16,574 nt of DNA from JBBKXJ01 sp037969395 (GTDB taxonomy: Bacteria; Pseudomonadota; Gammaproteobacteria; Pseudomonadales; JAUIET01). Below are positions 1 through 7,463 of this stretch, in pieces; the first letter of the stretch is position 1; each line of letters starts with the position of its first letter. A program made the position numbers and the translations under genes. Below the pieces are notes generated by a model. That model saw only the letters and a program-made list of their open reading frames with translations. It was not told the origin of the DNA and searched no databases. The stretch covers positions 1 to 16,574 of the forward strand of contig JBBKXJ010000167.1 of assembly GCA_037969395.1 (NCBI GenBank). The letters run 5' to 3'.

Positions 1-2
1 AT

Positions 3-143
3 CCTGATTCGTTTAGCTACTCCGGTAACAGGGAGATATACTTTAAGATGAATGTATCGCTGCCGACTAAAGAGCTAAAACACTGTATTGCCTTGTCGTT
101 GAAATACCATAAAATTAAAGACATACCCTTGCTGGGGGCGTGA
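3..143 (+). CDS. possible C-terminal end of an unrecognised gene (cut by window edge)
   Basis: A plus-strand frame is open from the left edge of the window to a TGA at 141-143, giving 46 codons with no start. The peptide contains stretches such as REIYFKMNVSLPTKELKHC and ends in DIPLLGA. I do not recognise a family. The composition looks protein-like, but an open run of this length can arise by chance, so this is only a candidate for the tail of a gene that begins outside the window. Confidence 0.28.
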   Translation, partial: PDSFSYSGNREIYFKMNVSLPTKELKHCIALSLKYHKIKDIPLLGA

Positions 144-166
144 AACGCATACAGCGATAGGCGCCG

Positions 167-448
167 CTACACATTAACCTCGTATTTGAGATCACGCGCC
201 TCATCGCCAGTCATGCCTCGAAAGCCCCACTGCTAAGCGGCTTGCTCCGTAATCGTAATTTCAATGTCGACCGGAGCTATGCCCAAACGCTGTTCAATGG
301 CGCCGAATAACGGCTTGATAAGATTGTTCCGGGTATCTATCTCACGACCTGCACCGTTTAGACCATCATGAGTGCAATCGACACTCGCGTTGAAGAATTC
401 TTTGTGCGCAGTCTTCAGCTGGATGCACTCACGATGGAACTCGAATAG
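167..448 (-). pseudogene. tautomerase-family gene remnant with internal stop
   Basis: Read on the minus strand, this frame gives a peptide with GREIDTRNNLIKPLFGAIEQ, then LGIAPVDIEITITEQ, then an in-frame TAG (233-235), then QWGFRGMTGDEARDLKYEVNV-type residues ending at a stop at 167-169. The order 'DIEITITE - (stop) - WGFRG - GDE - Y-V-V' matches the C-terminal half of 4-oxalocrotonate tautomerase/MIF-superfamily proteins of about 130 residues, as I know that family. The stop falls inside the conserved tail and no convincing start with N-terminal catalytic Pro is visible upstream, so I call it a pseudogene. The upper limit is where similarity fades and is approximate. A sequencing error at the TAG codon cannot be excluded. 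Confidence 0.55.
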
Positions 449-527
449 GGATGAGCGCCACCAAAATCGACAGTTCGAACTCCGAAACTTGAGTTAACAC
501 TCGATAGCGCACCGCCTCAAGCCCGAA

Positions 528-1499
528 TTACTGCAATCGCGGATGCGCGAAATGCAGTTGCTGGTCACAGGCGGGAGAGGTGATGGATTCGCTAAAGACC
601 AACCTGCCGATGTTCAGCCACTCGGCGTCTGATTTTTTGTTGTGCCCGTCTCCTGCAACCTCAATCAGCCAGACCAATTTTTGCTTTGGGTAATGTACGA
701 CACGCAGCTCATCGCGAAAATCTCTTTTATCCACGCGCGGCAACTTAGTCGGCGCTCGCAGTCGCAGCCAACGCGGTGCGACCACTGTGCTAAGAGATGC
801 GTCGCCAGCCCAATGGGTGACCGGGCGGTAGTTCACGTCTGGCTTAGTCTGGCTGATCATCTTGTCCGCCATCTTCAAATCGCGCAGCAAACGATAAGCG
901 GCGCCGAGATGGGCAAGCGAAGGCAACGAGCCGAGGGGTGGTTCGTTATCTACTACGAGATCTAATACGTGTTTCGTACGCGTTCCGCCGATGCTGTGCA
1001 TCACGAAAGCGTTCAGTGTCGCTACCGTGGCGCCCGCATCTTGCGTTGGAAATAACTTTAGCGCGAGACCAAACGCGCGCTTGTCGGCTTGCTCAGTGCC
1101 GCTTAGCGTAACCGAGGCGCGGGCTATGACCAGTCCGTGAGTAGGATTGCGGAATTGCCCGCTATAAGGCGAATCGGTATCGATTATCCATTCACCGGCA
1201 AAACAAATACCGTTGGCCTGCAGTAATTTTTGTCCTTGTGGAAATTTCAGCAGGTCATCTTTACTGGTTAAGGTACGTTTCGCAGCCCGAAGTAGGTGGT
1301 TTTCTTCGCTACGCCCGGATGTTCCAAACAGCGCTTTTTCGACCTTATAGTGCGGCAATTCGGCGTACGGATTTTGAAATACCGCCTCCTTTATGCTGTT
1401 GTAACTACTGCCGTCATAGGCGAACGCGACCGTGCCACTCAGCAGCGGAGTTATCGTCAGCGCGAGGATGAAACTTAATGCTGCTGGTCGTGGTCTCAT
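528..1499 (-). CDS. secreted catalase-fold (catalase-related) protein, function unknown
   Basis: A 323-residue protein is read from ATG 1497-1499. I chose this start because it opens directly on a signal peptide: basic MRPRP, a hydrophobic run, then a probable cleavage after AFA before YDG. This predicts a periplasmic or exported product. The frame stays open further upstream, but that extension has no signal peptide logic. The middle resembles the catalase-like beta-barrel region: 'GICFAGEWIIDTDSPYSGQF', then 'GLVIARASVTLSG' and 'FGLALKLFP', with the C-terminal 'CDQQLHFAHPR'. The distal His (RxxHAKGAG) and the proximal Tyr motif of true catalases are not seen, so peroxide dismutation is doubtful. 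The gene diverges from the radical SAM gene across a gap of about 50-100 bp, suggesting shared regulation. No strong ribosome binding site precedes this ATG. The family call is by pattern memory. Confidence 0.6.
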   Translation of the reverse strand: MRPRPAALSFILALTITPLLSGTVAFAYDGSSYNSIKEAVFQNPYAELPHYKVEKALFGTSGRSEENHLLRAAKRTLTSKDDLLKFPQGQKLLQANGICFAGEWIIDTDSPYSGQFRNPTHGLVIARASVTLSGTEQADKRAFGLALKLFPTQDAGATVATLNAFVMHSIGGTRTKHVLDLVVDNEPPLGSLPSLAHLGAAYRLLRDLKMADKMISQTKPDVNYRPVTHWAGDASLSTVVAPRWLRLRAPTKLPRVDKRDFRDELRVVHYPKQKLVWLIEVAGDGHNKKSDAEWLNIGRLVFSESITSPACDQQLHFAHPRLQ

Positions 1500-1596
1500 A
1501 TGCAATGGTTTAGTCCGGCGAATCACGGTAACTTGGGTGGCAGGTTTGCGTACAACAATAACAAGAGAAAACCTGCTCGCGCAAACCAGAGCACGC

Positions 1597-2814
1597 ATGG
1601 CCAACGTGTTCACTCCTAACCAGGTGCTGGGCCGCACGCAAACCATTGGCTGCGTTGCCGTTGAGATTACCCAACGCTGCAACCTGGATTGCACGCTCTG
1701 TTATCTTTCGGAGCACTCCCAGTCAGTTCGCGACATTCCCATTAGCGAAGTGTTTAAGCGCCTGGATGCCATTGTGACGCACTACGGCGTCGGTACGCCC
1801 GTGCAAATTACGGGCGGCGATCCGACCTTGCGCAAACACACCGAACTCATAGAAATTGTTCATTATGCGAGGCAAGTTGGTCTTTACCCGGCTATGTTCA
1901 CCAACGGCATCGCCGCCAGCCGGCCATTGCTGAAGAAGCTCGCCGCCGCTGGATTATGCGACCTCGCACTGCACGTTGACACAACCCAGCGCCGCGCCGG
2001 TTACGACACTGAAGTGGCTCTCAATGAAATCCGCGAGGAATATATCGAGCGCGCTCGAGGCCTGGGGCTAATGCTGATTTTTAATACCACCGTGCATCAG
2101 GGCAATTTCGCTGAGATTCCTGAGCTGGTACAGTTCTTCGCGGCCAATGCGGATGTGATCGGTTTGGCGTCTTTCCAGTTACAGGCCGATACCGGGCGTG
2201 GCGAATGGGGTTCACGCGCTGCCGTTATCAATCAGCATACCGTGCGGGCTCAACTTGAATCCGGCGCGCAAAAATCGTTGCCTTGGGATGTGGTAAGGGT
2301 AGGCCACAGCGATTGCCACAGCTATATGCCAACGCTAATTGTCAACGGCAATGTCTATCCAGCGATTGACGATGTAGAACTACTTAGCGAGATTCTGCGC
2401 GACTTCCAATCGGTCACAATTGATCGGCATTCGCCGCACTATAAAATCGTAATGGCCTATACGTGGGCGCTGTTGCGGCGGCCCTCCTGGTGGCCGCGGC
2501 TGTTAGCTTACGCCTTTGCTCAATTACGCCGCATGCGGAAAGACTTGCTTCCAGGTCGTGGTCGTATCAGAAAGCTTACATTTTTCGTACAGAATTTTAT
2601 GGATGCGAAACATCTGGACCAGGCAAGAATCGGCGCCTGTTCGTTTATGGTTATGACCGCCGACGGTCCGGTGTCGATGTGCGAGCACAATGCCCGACGC
2701 GATGAATTTATCCTAAAGCCCATAGATATTGCCAAAGACGATGGTAGCGTCGAGCGCTTCGAACCCTTGAAATGGCGCGGCCAGGGCCACGCTGCCGAAA
2801 ATATGAGTAGTTAA
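1597..2814 (+). CDS. radical SAM protein with C-terminal cysteine-rich region
   Basis: A 405-residue protein from ATG 1597. Residues 28-35 carry the CxxxCxxC cluster motif (C28, C32, C35, in QRCNLDCTLCYLS), which binds the 4Fe-4S cluster that cleaves S-adenosylmethionine. GGDPTLR at 73-79 is the SAM-binding 'GGE' element. Further cysteines at 240 (HSDCHSY), 348 (GACSF) and 362 (SMCEHN) could hold an auxiliary cluster, as in SPASM/twitch enzymes; that is inference. The substrate is unknown. The C-terminal third has a basic, Trp/Leu-rich stretch (about 285-330) that may contact membrane or lipid. Start choice is open: a TTG at 1546 adds 17 residues (LRTTITRENLLAQTRAR) that resemble the N-terminus I expect in relatives, and GGGTGG lies just before it. 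The DUF547 gene begins 15 bp after the stop, so the two are probably co-transcribed. Confidence 0.88.
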   Translation: MANVFTPNQVLGRTQTIGCVAVEITQRCNLDCTLCYLSEHSQSVRDIPISEVFKRLDAIVTHYGVGTPVQITGGDPTLRKHTELIEIVHYARQVGLYPAMFTNGIAASRPLLKKLAAAGLCDLALHVDTTQRRAGYDTEVALNEIREEYIERARGLGLMLIFNTTVHQGNFAEIPELVQFFAANADVIGLASFQLQADTGRGEWGSRAAVINQHTVRAQLESGAQKSLPWDVVRVGHSDCHSYMPTLIVNGNVYPAIDDVELLSEILRDFQSVTIDRHSPHYKIVMAYTWALLRRPSWWPRLLAYAFAQLRRMRKDLLPGRGRIRKLTFFVQNFMDAKHLDQARIGACSFMVMTADGPVSMCEHNARRDEFILKPIDIAKDDGSVERFEPLKWRGQGHAAENMSS

Positions 2815-2829
2815 TGACAAGAGGTTAGT

Positions 2830-3591
2830 ATGTTGCGACGACTAATTTGCATGGTTTTATTGTTTGCACCTGTGCTGCCGGCAACTACCGTGGCCGGTGA
2901 GCAATACGAGGAGGCGATGGCCGCCTGGGAGCGAACGCTGGAGCGGCATGTCGATGCTGAAGGCCGAATAGATTTCAAGTCACTGGCGGGTCGAACAAAA
3001 AACTTGCGCAAATTTGTCGACTTTATTGAATCCACCAGTCCGGCGGCGAACCCCGATCAATATGCAAACGAACAAGAGGTTCTGGCCTACCATATCAACG
3101 CGTACAACGCGCTGGCAATGTACGGCGTGATCGACGCAGGCATCCCCGATGGCTTTAACAGTTTCTTCAAGCGCGCAGGGTTTTTTAAATTTCGAAAAGT
3201 TGTGATCGGCAACAAGAAAACCTCGCTGTATGATTATGAGAATAAGGTCATCCGACCATTGGACGAGCCCCGTGTGCACTTCGCGTTGAACTGTATGGTG
3301 CGCGATTGCCCGCGCTTGCCACGCGAGGTTTTTTACGCCGATTCATTGGACCAACAGCTTGAAGCCGCCACCCAGGAGTTTTTCGCTAACGAAAAACATT
3401 TTCGTTTGGATGACGAGAAGAAAATCGCTTATGTGTCGTCGATACTCGATTTTTACACAGAAGATTTTGTACCCTCAGGCAAGGCAGCTGATCTCGGTTC
3501 CTATATCAATACTTATCTTGATGAACCTATTCCTAAGGACTACAAAATAAAGTTTATTAAATACGATTGGACGATCAATCAGCAACCCTGA
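2830..3591 (+). CDS. DUF547 domain-containing exported protein
   Basis: A 253-residue protein from ATG 2830 with a good ribosome binding site (AAGAGG about 6 nt upstream). Residues 1-23 form a signal peptide (MLRRL, a hydrophobic core, cleavage near TVAG/EQ), so the protein should act in the periplasm. The rest matches DUF547: WERTLERHVDAEGRIDF (33-49), the conserved YHINAYNALAMYGVI (87-101), a KRAGFF...LYDYENKVIRPL segment (114-144), and RVHFALNCMVRDCPRL (148-163) with C155 and C160. DUF547 has no firmly known reaction; a cysteine-protease-like fold has been suggested, and C155 would be a natural nucleophile to test. It follows the radical SAM gene by 15 bp and probably shares its transcript and pathway. 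Confidence 0.88.
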   Translation: MLRRLICMVLLFAPVLPATTVAGEQYEEAMAAWERTLERHVDAEGRIDFKSLAGRTKNLRKFVDFIESTSPAANPDQYANEQEVLAYHINAYNALAMYGVIDAGIPDGFNSFFKRAGFFKFRKVVIGNKKTSLYDYENKVIRPLDEPRVHFALNCMVRDCPRLPREVFYADSLDQQLEAATQEFFANEKHFRLDDEKKIAYVSSILDFYTEDFVPSGKAADLGSYINTYLDEPIPKDYKIKFIKYDWTINQQP

Positions 3592-3851
3592 GAGTAGTGG
3601 TTTTGCAACGCAGTGGCCGGGCATGGCAAACTCGACTGCGCCCGTCAGAATAAGAGAGATGAGCGCGGTGTAGTCAGCCGAAGAGCCGTATCAAATTAAG
3701 GATTCTTGCCGCGCGAAGCCGCGACAAAATCGGTGGTTGAACTGAATCCGGCGGCATAGGACGAACTATACTCAATAGCTCCTCGATCTTCATCTGGTCC
3801 GACTACAAAAAAGAGGAAAGCCACTAAAAGCTCAGATCAGATTATTCTTGC

Positions 3852-3892
3852 CACTCGCCTCGCTACGAATCCCTAAGTCCGACAGGCTCCTG
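3852..3892 (+). repeat. solo right end of a MITE-like element (partial copy)
   Basis: These 41 bases match 7233-7273 with three mismatches. The shared part begins CACTCGCCTCGCTACGAA and ends in the terminal inverted repeat TAAGTCCGACAGGCTCCTG. No matching left end is found in the 200 bases upstream, so this is a truncated relative of the complete element at 7107-7273. Confidence 0.8.
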
Positions 3893-3894
3893 GT

Positions 3895-3917
3895 CAATTT
3901 TAAAACTCTAAAAATTG
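3895..3917. repeat. AT-rich inverted repeat
   Basis: CAATTTT (3895-3901) and AAAATTG (3911-3917) are perfect complements separated by 9 nt. The repeat directly abuts the solo element end at 3892. It could be a weak hairpin or part of the element's target region; no U-tract follows. Confidence 0.4.
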
Positions 3918-4032
3918 CTAGTGGTTATTTCGAAGCGCTACGCGTGCATTGGTCGGCATGATGTCGTGGGTGATGTCACGGCATGGTATATGAAATGTCA
4001 CCAATTTGTCACAGTGCACACAGCGCGTACGC

Positions 4033-4068
4033 TAACGAACCATTTAAAGCGCGTTGACATGTTCGTTA
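4033..4068. repeat. 8 bp inverted repeat TAACGAAC / GTTCGTTA
   Basis: TAACGAAC (4033-4040) and GTTCGTTA (4061-4068) are exact complements separated by 20 nt. The arms extend imperfectly: CGC before the left arm and GCG three nt after the right arm. It lies just beyond the outer-membrane relic. Its role is unknown. Confidence 0.4.
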
Positions 4069-4125
4069 CAAGCGAAATGCGAATACGCATGCGCTGACCA
4101 AACTACAACGTGAACCATGTACGGT

Positions 4126-4409
4126 TTACAGCTGTTTTTGCGGGAAGGGTTTATCGGTGATGTTGCGCAGCGTGTAGAGTAGAAGATAGCGCCATCGTCA
4201 AAGTTGCTGCTGAGGTCGTCGCTGGAGTCGAACAGGTAATCATATTCCGCTTGAAAGGTGATATAAGTTTTATCCTGTACGTAAGCCTTCAAACCAAGCT
4301 CCAGCCCGGCAGAGCCGGTGTTGGAAACCGTATCGCCGTAGAAACCACCAAAGTTGGCGCCAACAAATGGCAAAATGTCACCGCTGCCAAAGTGGTAGTC
4401 CGCGAATTA
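4126..4409 (-). pseudogene. outer-membrane beta-barrel protein remnant
   Basis: The minus-strand frame after the TAA at 4407-4409 reads ADYHFGSGDILPFVGANFGG, then alternating strands such as AGLELGLKAYVQDKTYITFQ and EYDYLFDSSDDL. This is the pattern of the last strands of a small OmpW/OmpA-type outer-membrane barrel, where 'PFVGANFGGxYGD' and 'ITxQxEYxYxFDSSDD' are familiar. The stop at 4407 cuts off the N-terminal part and signal peptide. At about 4176 the frame drifts and the usual aromatic C-terminal strand is lost; a +1 shift restores 'LYTLRN' before a stop at 4126. It is a gene relic rather than a functional porin. Confidence 0.6.
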
Positions 4410-4803
4410 CTCTCAGATATGTTCTGATGACGCCCCGCTTGAGGAGTTGTCAGATCGTCGAAGTGCTTCCAGAACCCTCTCATTTCATTGAGTATACTTT
4501 GTGAAACTTGTAGGTCGACTTATACTTATTGCGATGCAACATCGCTAGCCAAGTGTTCGCTTATTTAGCGCCGGAGTATGATGCTAACTGCGTCTACGGT
4601 AAACTCATCGAAGAGTTAAAAAGCATATATCAAGATATTGAGTTAACTGAAATTTGCAACTTGCTTAGAATCTCGATAAGCCGAGGCAGTGCCATTCACA
4701 GATCAACTTTCCACAACCGCACGAAGAGTTGTTGGGGGATAATACGCAGGGCGTACTTGATCGCAACATTATAGATACGGCGTTCAACGCTGCAAATTGA
4801 TTC
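4410..4803. other. stretch without a supported gene
   Basis: One 81-codon plus-strand frame (4529-4774) has no ribosome binding site or family resemblance. A different frame just before 4800 gives LLGDNTQGVLDRNIIDTAF and a stop, which looks protein-like but is closed by a stop about 120 nt upstream. The two together may be a frame-shifted relic. I cannot name it. Confidence 0.4.
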
Positions 4804-5670
4804 ATGCTATCGGAACCGTCGATGACAATCGTTCTGACGCTGTTCGCTTTCCTGCTAAGTGTTCTTATCGTCGCAGGCTTTTTCTGGCGCTGGTCAGATC
4901 ACCGGGCCGATGCGGCGCAACGGACTCGACTGCTTGAATTCCAGCCTGCCACTCCGGCGCTCTTCGATCCCGCGAGCATCGAACATCTGCCTGAACCGGC
5001 GCGCCGCTATTTTTTGTTTACCATCGCGCCAAACACGCCGCTTTACACAGTAGCCGATATTTCTATGGTCGGCCAGTTCAGCCTCGGCACTAAGGACGCG
5101 CCGAATTATATGCAAATGCAAGCGCAACAAACGCTGGCGGCACCCCAGGGCTTTGTATGGAAGATGAGCGCGTCGCGCGGGCCAATGCGAATATCGGGGT
5201 CAGACAGTGGCAGCTGGACCCGGTTTTGGACTATGGGAGTGATCCCTGTCGCGCGGATGGGCGGCAATGCCGACCATGCCCGATCGGCCTTTGGCCGTTA
5301 CGTTGCCGAAGCCCTATTCTGGACACCCGCCGCGCTGTTGCCCGGGCCGGGTATTGACTGGGAGCCAGTCGACGCTACCTCTGCGCGGGTCATTGTCACA
5401 CACGGGGGATTGAAGCAGGCCTTGGAGCTAACAGTAGATGCCGCTGGCAGCCCGCGCATAGTCAGGTTTCAACGTTGGAGTAATGCGAATCCTGAAAAGG
5501 TTTATCGCTTGCAGCCGTTTGGCGGCTATCTTTCTGAATTTCACACGTTTGCTGGTTTTACGTTGCCGACCCATGTTGAAGCCGGTAATGATTTTAAGAC
5601 CGATGGGTACTTCCCTTTCTTCCGCGCCGATGTCAGCGAGGTACGATTTCCTTGCGCGTCTGAGAATTAG
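4804..5670 (+). CDS. DUF6544-type membrane-anchored protein
   Basis: A 288-residue protein. An N-terminal membrane segment (about residues 8-27, VLTLFAFLLSVLIVAGFFW) is followed by a soluble domain. The pattern 'LPEPARRYFLFTI' near residue 60, 'MQMQAQQTL', 'FVWKMSASRGPMRISGSDS', 'YVAEALFWTPAALLPGPGIDWEPVDA' and the C-terminal 'GYLSEFHTFAGFTLPTHVEAG' is what I know from the DUF6544 (formerly DUF6920) family, which has no established function. Full length for the family. ATG 4804 is used; ATG 4822 would start directly at the membrane segment, and neither has a strong ribosome binding site. No partner gene: it sits alone between decayed DNA and a convergent dehydrogenase. Confidence 0.78.
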   Translation: MLSEPSMTIVLTLFAFLLSVLIVAGFFWRWSDHRADAAQRTRLLEFQPATPALFDPASIEHLPEPARRYFLFTIAPNTPLYTVADISMVGQFSLGTKDAPNYMQMQAQQTLAAPQGFVWKMSASRGPMRISGSDSGSWTRFWTMGVIPVARMGGNADHARSAFGRYVAEALFWTPAALLPGPGIDWEPVDATSARVIVTHGGLKQALELTVDAAGSPRIVRFQRWSNANPEKVYRLQPFGGYLSEFHTFAGFTLPTHVEAGNDFKTDGYFPFFRADVSEVRFPCASEN

Positions 5671-5749
5671 GCAATCTCGTCCGGCGTGATCGTGATTAAC
5701 TTAACGCTGCCGAGTGCGCCGGTGGCCGGAAAACCGCTTGACCTGACCT

Positions 5750-5770
5750 GTATCAATTGTTTATTGATAC
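5750..5770. repeat. perfect hairpin GTATCAAT-(5)-ATTGATAC
   Basis: Two 8-base arms are separated by 5 nt in the gap between the convergent DUF6544 and dehydrogenase genes. It lies 80 nt after the DUF6544 stop. It lacks a GC-rich stem and a T-run, so it is at best a weak bidirectional terminator or a protein site. Confidence 0.4.
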
Positions 5771-5836
5771 GCAATGATAGGCTGCTGGAATGAATGCAGC
5801 ACAACAGACATAGCCTAACGAAGTGTGCATTCCGAA

Positions 5837-5855
5837 ATTTAGATGGGATCTAAAT
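5837..5855 (-). terminator. possible terminator hairpin after the alcohol dehydrogenase
   Basis: ATTTAGAT (5837-5844) and ATCTAAAT (5848-5855) are perfect complements around a GGG/CCC loop. On the minus strand the stem begins 7 nt after the dehydrogenase stop. The stem is AT-rich and only a short T-run follows (AAATTTCGG), so strength is uncertain. Confidence 0.4.
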
Positions 5856-5861
5856 CATTGG

Positions 5862-6935
5862 CTAAGGCGTAACAGCGATCTTCAACACGCCGTCGCGTTG
5901 ATTGGCAAACAAATCATATGCGCTGACGATATCATCGAGTTTGTAGCGGTGCGTGACCAATGCCTCCAGATCGACCCTTTTGGAAGCGACGACCGCCATC
6001 AGCCTGCGCATACGCTCCTTACCGCCAGGGCACAGTGAGGTCACAATCTTGTTGTCGCCCAGACCCGCCGTAAAGGCGTCCAGTGGAATGGTCAGGTCGC
6101 TGGAATAAACTCCAAGGCTAGACAGCGTTCCACCGGGGCGTAGCGAACGCAGACAGACTTCGAAGGTTTCCTGACGTCCCAGGGCTTCTATCGCCACGTC
6201 AACACCGCGGCCTTCGGTTATCTTCATGATTTCCGCCAGCGGATCAACCTTGCTGAAATTAATCGTATGATCGGCACCCATCGTGCGCGACATTTCCAGC
6301 CGCTCCGGCACCGAATCTACCGTGATAATTGTGGTAGCGCCTTTTAGTTTGGCACCCGCTGTGGCGCATAAGCCAATTGGGCCTTGCGCGAATATTACAA
6401 CGCTGTCGCCTATTTTCATATTGGCGTTCTCAGCGCCGGCAAATCCGGTTGACATAATATCCGGGCACATTAATACCTGTTCGTCACTGAGACCGTCGGG
6501 TACCGCTGCCAGGTTGGCTCTGGCGTCGGGTACCAGCAAGTATTCCGCCTGCGCGCCATCGATGGTGTTACCGAAACGCCAACCGCCGGCTGGCGCGAAG
6601 CCATGTTCGGTGTTCTGCCCGTCCTGCGAAAACTGGCCGCACAGGCAGGCGTTTGAATAACCGGAGGGGGTAATAGCGCCGGCAATAACGCGTTGCCCTT
6701 CCTGAAAGCCGGTCACTTCGCTACCCAATTTTTCGATGATGCCGACGGGCTCATGCCCAATGGTCAGGCCTTGTTTGACCGGGTACTCACCCTTGAGGAT
6801 ATGCACATCTGTTCCGCATATCGTCGTTGTTGTGAGACGCAATAGGGCGTCATTGGGGCCTACATTTGGTATCGGCTTATCTACCAGTTCAATTCGTTCG
6901 TTTTCAACAAATACTAAAGCTTTCATGTTGCTCAT
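5862..6935 (-). CDS. zinc-dependent alcohol dehydrogenase, probably NAD-linked
   Basis: A 357-residue medium-chain dehydrogenase. ATG 6935 is chosen because GGAG lies 8 nt upstream; the longer frame has no ribosome binding site. The catalytic-domain N-terminus has CGTDVH (C40), GHEPVG (H61, E62) and a PD pair (D159). The Cys-His-Asp zinc set resembles the Clostridium/Thermoanaerobacter secondary alcohol dehydrogenases. The usual four-Cys structural zinc lobe is absent; only C97 and C99 occur there. The Rossmann segment is FAQGPIGLCATAGAKLKGA (182-200), and an acidic D207 in ITVDS favours NAD over NADP. The expected reaction is reversible oxidation of a short or secondary alcohol to an aldehyde or ketone in the cytoplasm; the exact substrate cannot be read. 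It is monocistronic, with a dyad in its leader and a hairpin at its end. Confidence 0.9.
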   Translation of the reverse strand: MSNMKALVFVENERIELVDKPIPNVGPNDALLRLTTTTICGTDVHILKGEYPVKQGLTIGHEPVGIIEKLGSEVTGFQEGQRVIAGAITPSGYSNACLCGQFSQDGQNTEHGFAPAGGWRFGNTIDGAQAEYLLVPDARANLAAVPDGLSDEQVLMCPDIMSTGFAGAENANMKIGDSVVIFAQGPIGLCATAGAKLKGATTIITVDSVPERLEMSRTMGADHTINFSKVDPLAEIMKITEGRGVDVAIEALGRQETFEVCLRSLRPGGTLSSLGVYSSDLTIPLDAFTAGLGDNKIVTSLCPGGKERMRRLMAVVASKRVDLEALVTHRYKLDDIVSAYDLFANQRDGVLKIAVTP

Positions 6936-6975
6936 TGTCTTGTCTCCAGCCGGTGTCAAATCAGAAGATAACGTT

Positions 6976-6989
6976 TGCAGTACACTGCA
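6976..6989. promoter_or_regulatory. dyad TGCAGT-AC-ACTGCA upstream of adh
   Basis: A perfect 6 bp inverted repeat with 2 nt spacing, 41 bp before the dehydrogenase ATG. It is flanked by directly repeated ACGTT. Its position suits an operator overlapping the promoter or leader. No regulator can be assigned. Confidence 0.35.
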
Positions 6990-7106
6990 CGTTGAAAACG
7001 CATAGCGCAATTCGGTGATACCGATACGCAGCTACGTGGTAATGCGTAACGAGCTACCCGTAAGAAACGATAATTGTTACAGATCTTATGAGATAAACTC
7101 GCTATC

Positions 7107-7273
7107 CAGAAGCCTGTCGGACTTAAGATGATGCTATTGCGGCGGTGGTAAATCGGCCCATTTTTCCGCGATTTCTCGTTGCATAGTCACCACTATGTGC
7201 CTCAAAATCACGAAAAATCGGATTCGATTCCTCACTCGCCTCGCTACGAACCCCTAAGTCAGACAGGCTTCTG
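7107..7273. mobile_element. MITE-like palindromic element with 19 bp terminal inverted repeats
   Basis: The left end CAGAAGCCTGTCGGACTTA (7107-7125) is the inverse of the right end TAAGTCAGACAGGCTTCTG (7255-7273) with one mismatch. The interior is also symmetrical: CATAGT/ACTATG (7182-7197) sits at the exact centre, flanked by an imperfect arm pair around 7158-7174 and 7204-7221. The 167 bp unit has no transposase and would fold into one long hairpin. Its right 41 bases recur at 3852-3892. I see no clear target duplication. A minus-strand frame through it (FRDFEAHSGDYATRNRG) is a by-product of the repeat. Confidence 0.78.
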
Positions 7274-7463
7274 ACGCTGCGAAAATGACGATACTCATTG
7301 CCAACCATGCCGATGGCCAGTCGAAATTAATCTGCAGTTAAGATTGAGCCGCTATTATGGCCATTCAACGCTATTGTTCCGACATGTTCCGCTTTACCAG
7401 CGTGGACGAAAATTAACTGGACATGTTTCGATGAAACAGACAGCAACAATGCAGGAGAGAATT

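Larger units (their letters stand above)
3592..4125. other. gene-poor decayed stretch, no supported gene
   Basis: Between the DUF547 stop and the outer-membrane relic I see no reading frame with protein-like features and no recognisable RNA gene. The stretch holds one end of a repeat element (3852-3892), an adjoining AT-rich hairpin (3895-3917), several TGTCAC words around 3970-4015 and an 8 bp inverted repeat (4033-4068). It reads as old, rearranged DNA. Confidence 0.6.

Noticed and set aside
642..965. 107-codon plus-strand frame
   Set aside because: Antisense to the catalase-fold gene, with no family resemblance.
1432..1596. GTG start for the radical SAM gene at 1432
   Set aside because: It would overlap the signal peptide of the divergent gene, and the added residues look like an antisense reading; a start at 1546 or 1597 fits better.
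1500..1694. 65-residue N-terminal extension of the catalase-fold protein
   Set aside because: It would bury the signal peptide and overlap the start of the divergent radical SAM gene.
4033..4068. Integron attC site
   Set aside because: Arms do not fit the RYYYAAC/GTTRRRY core layout, and no integrase or cassette is seen.
4529..4774. 81-codon plus-strand frame
   Set aside because: No ribosome binding site, no recognisable motif, and a competing protein-like frame overlaps its end; at most a relic.
7123..7308. 61-codon minus-strand frame inside the MITE
   Set aside because: It lies almost wholly in the repeat and reads the palindrome; not a gene.
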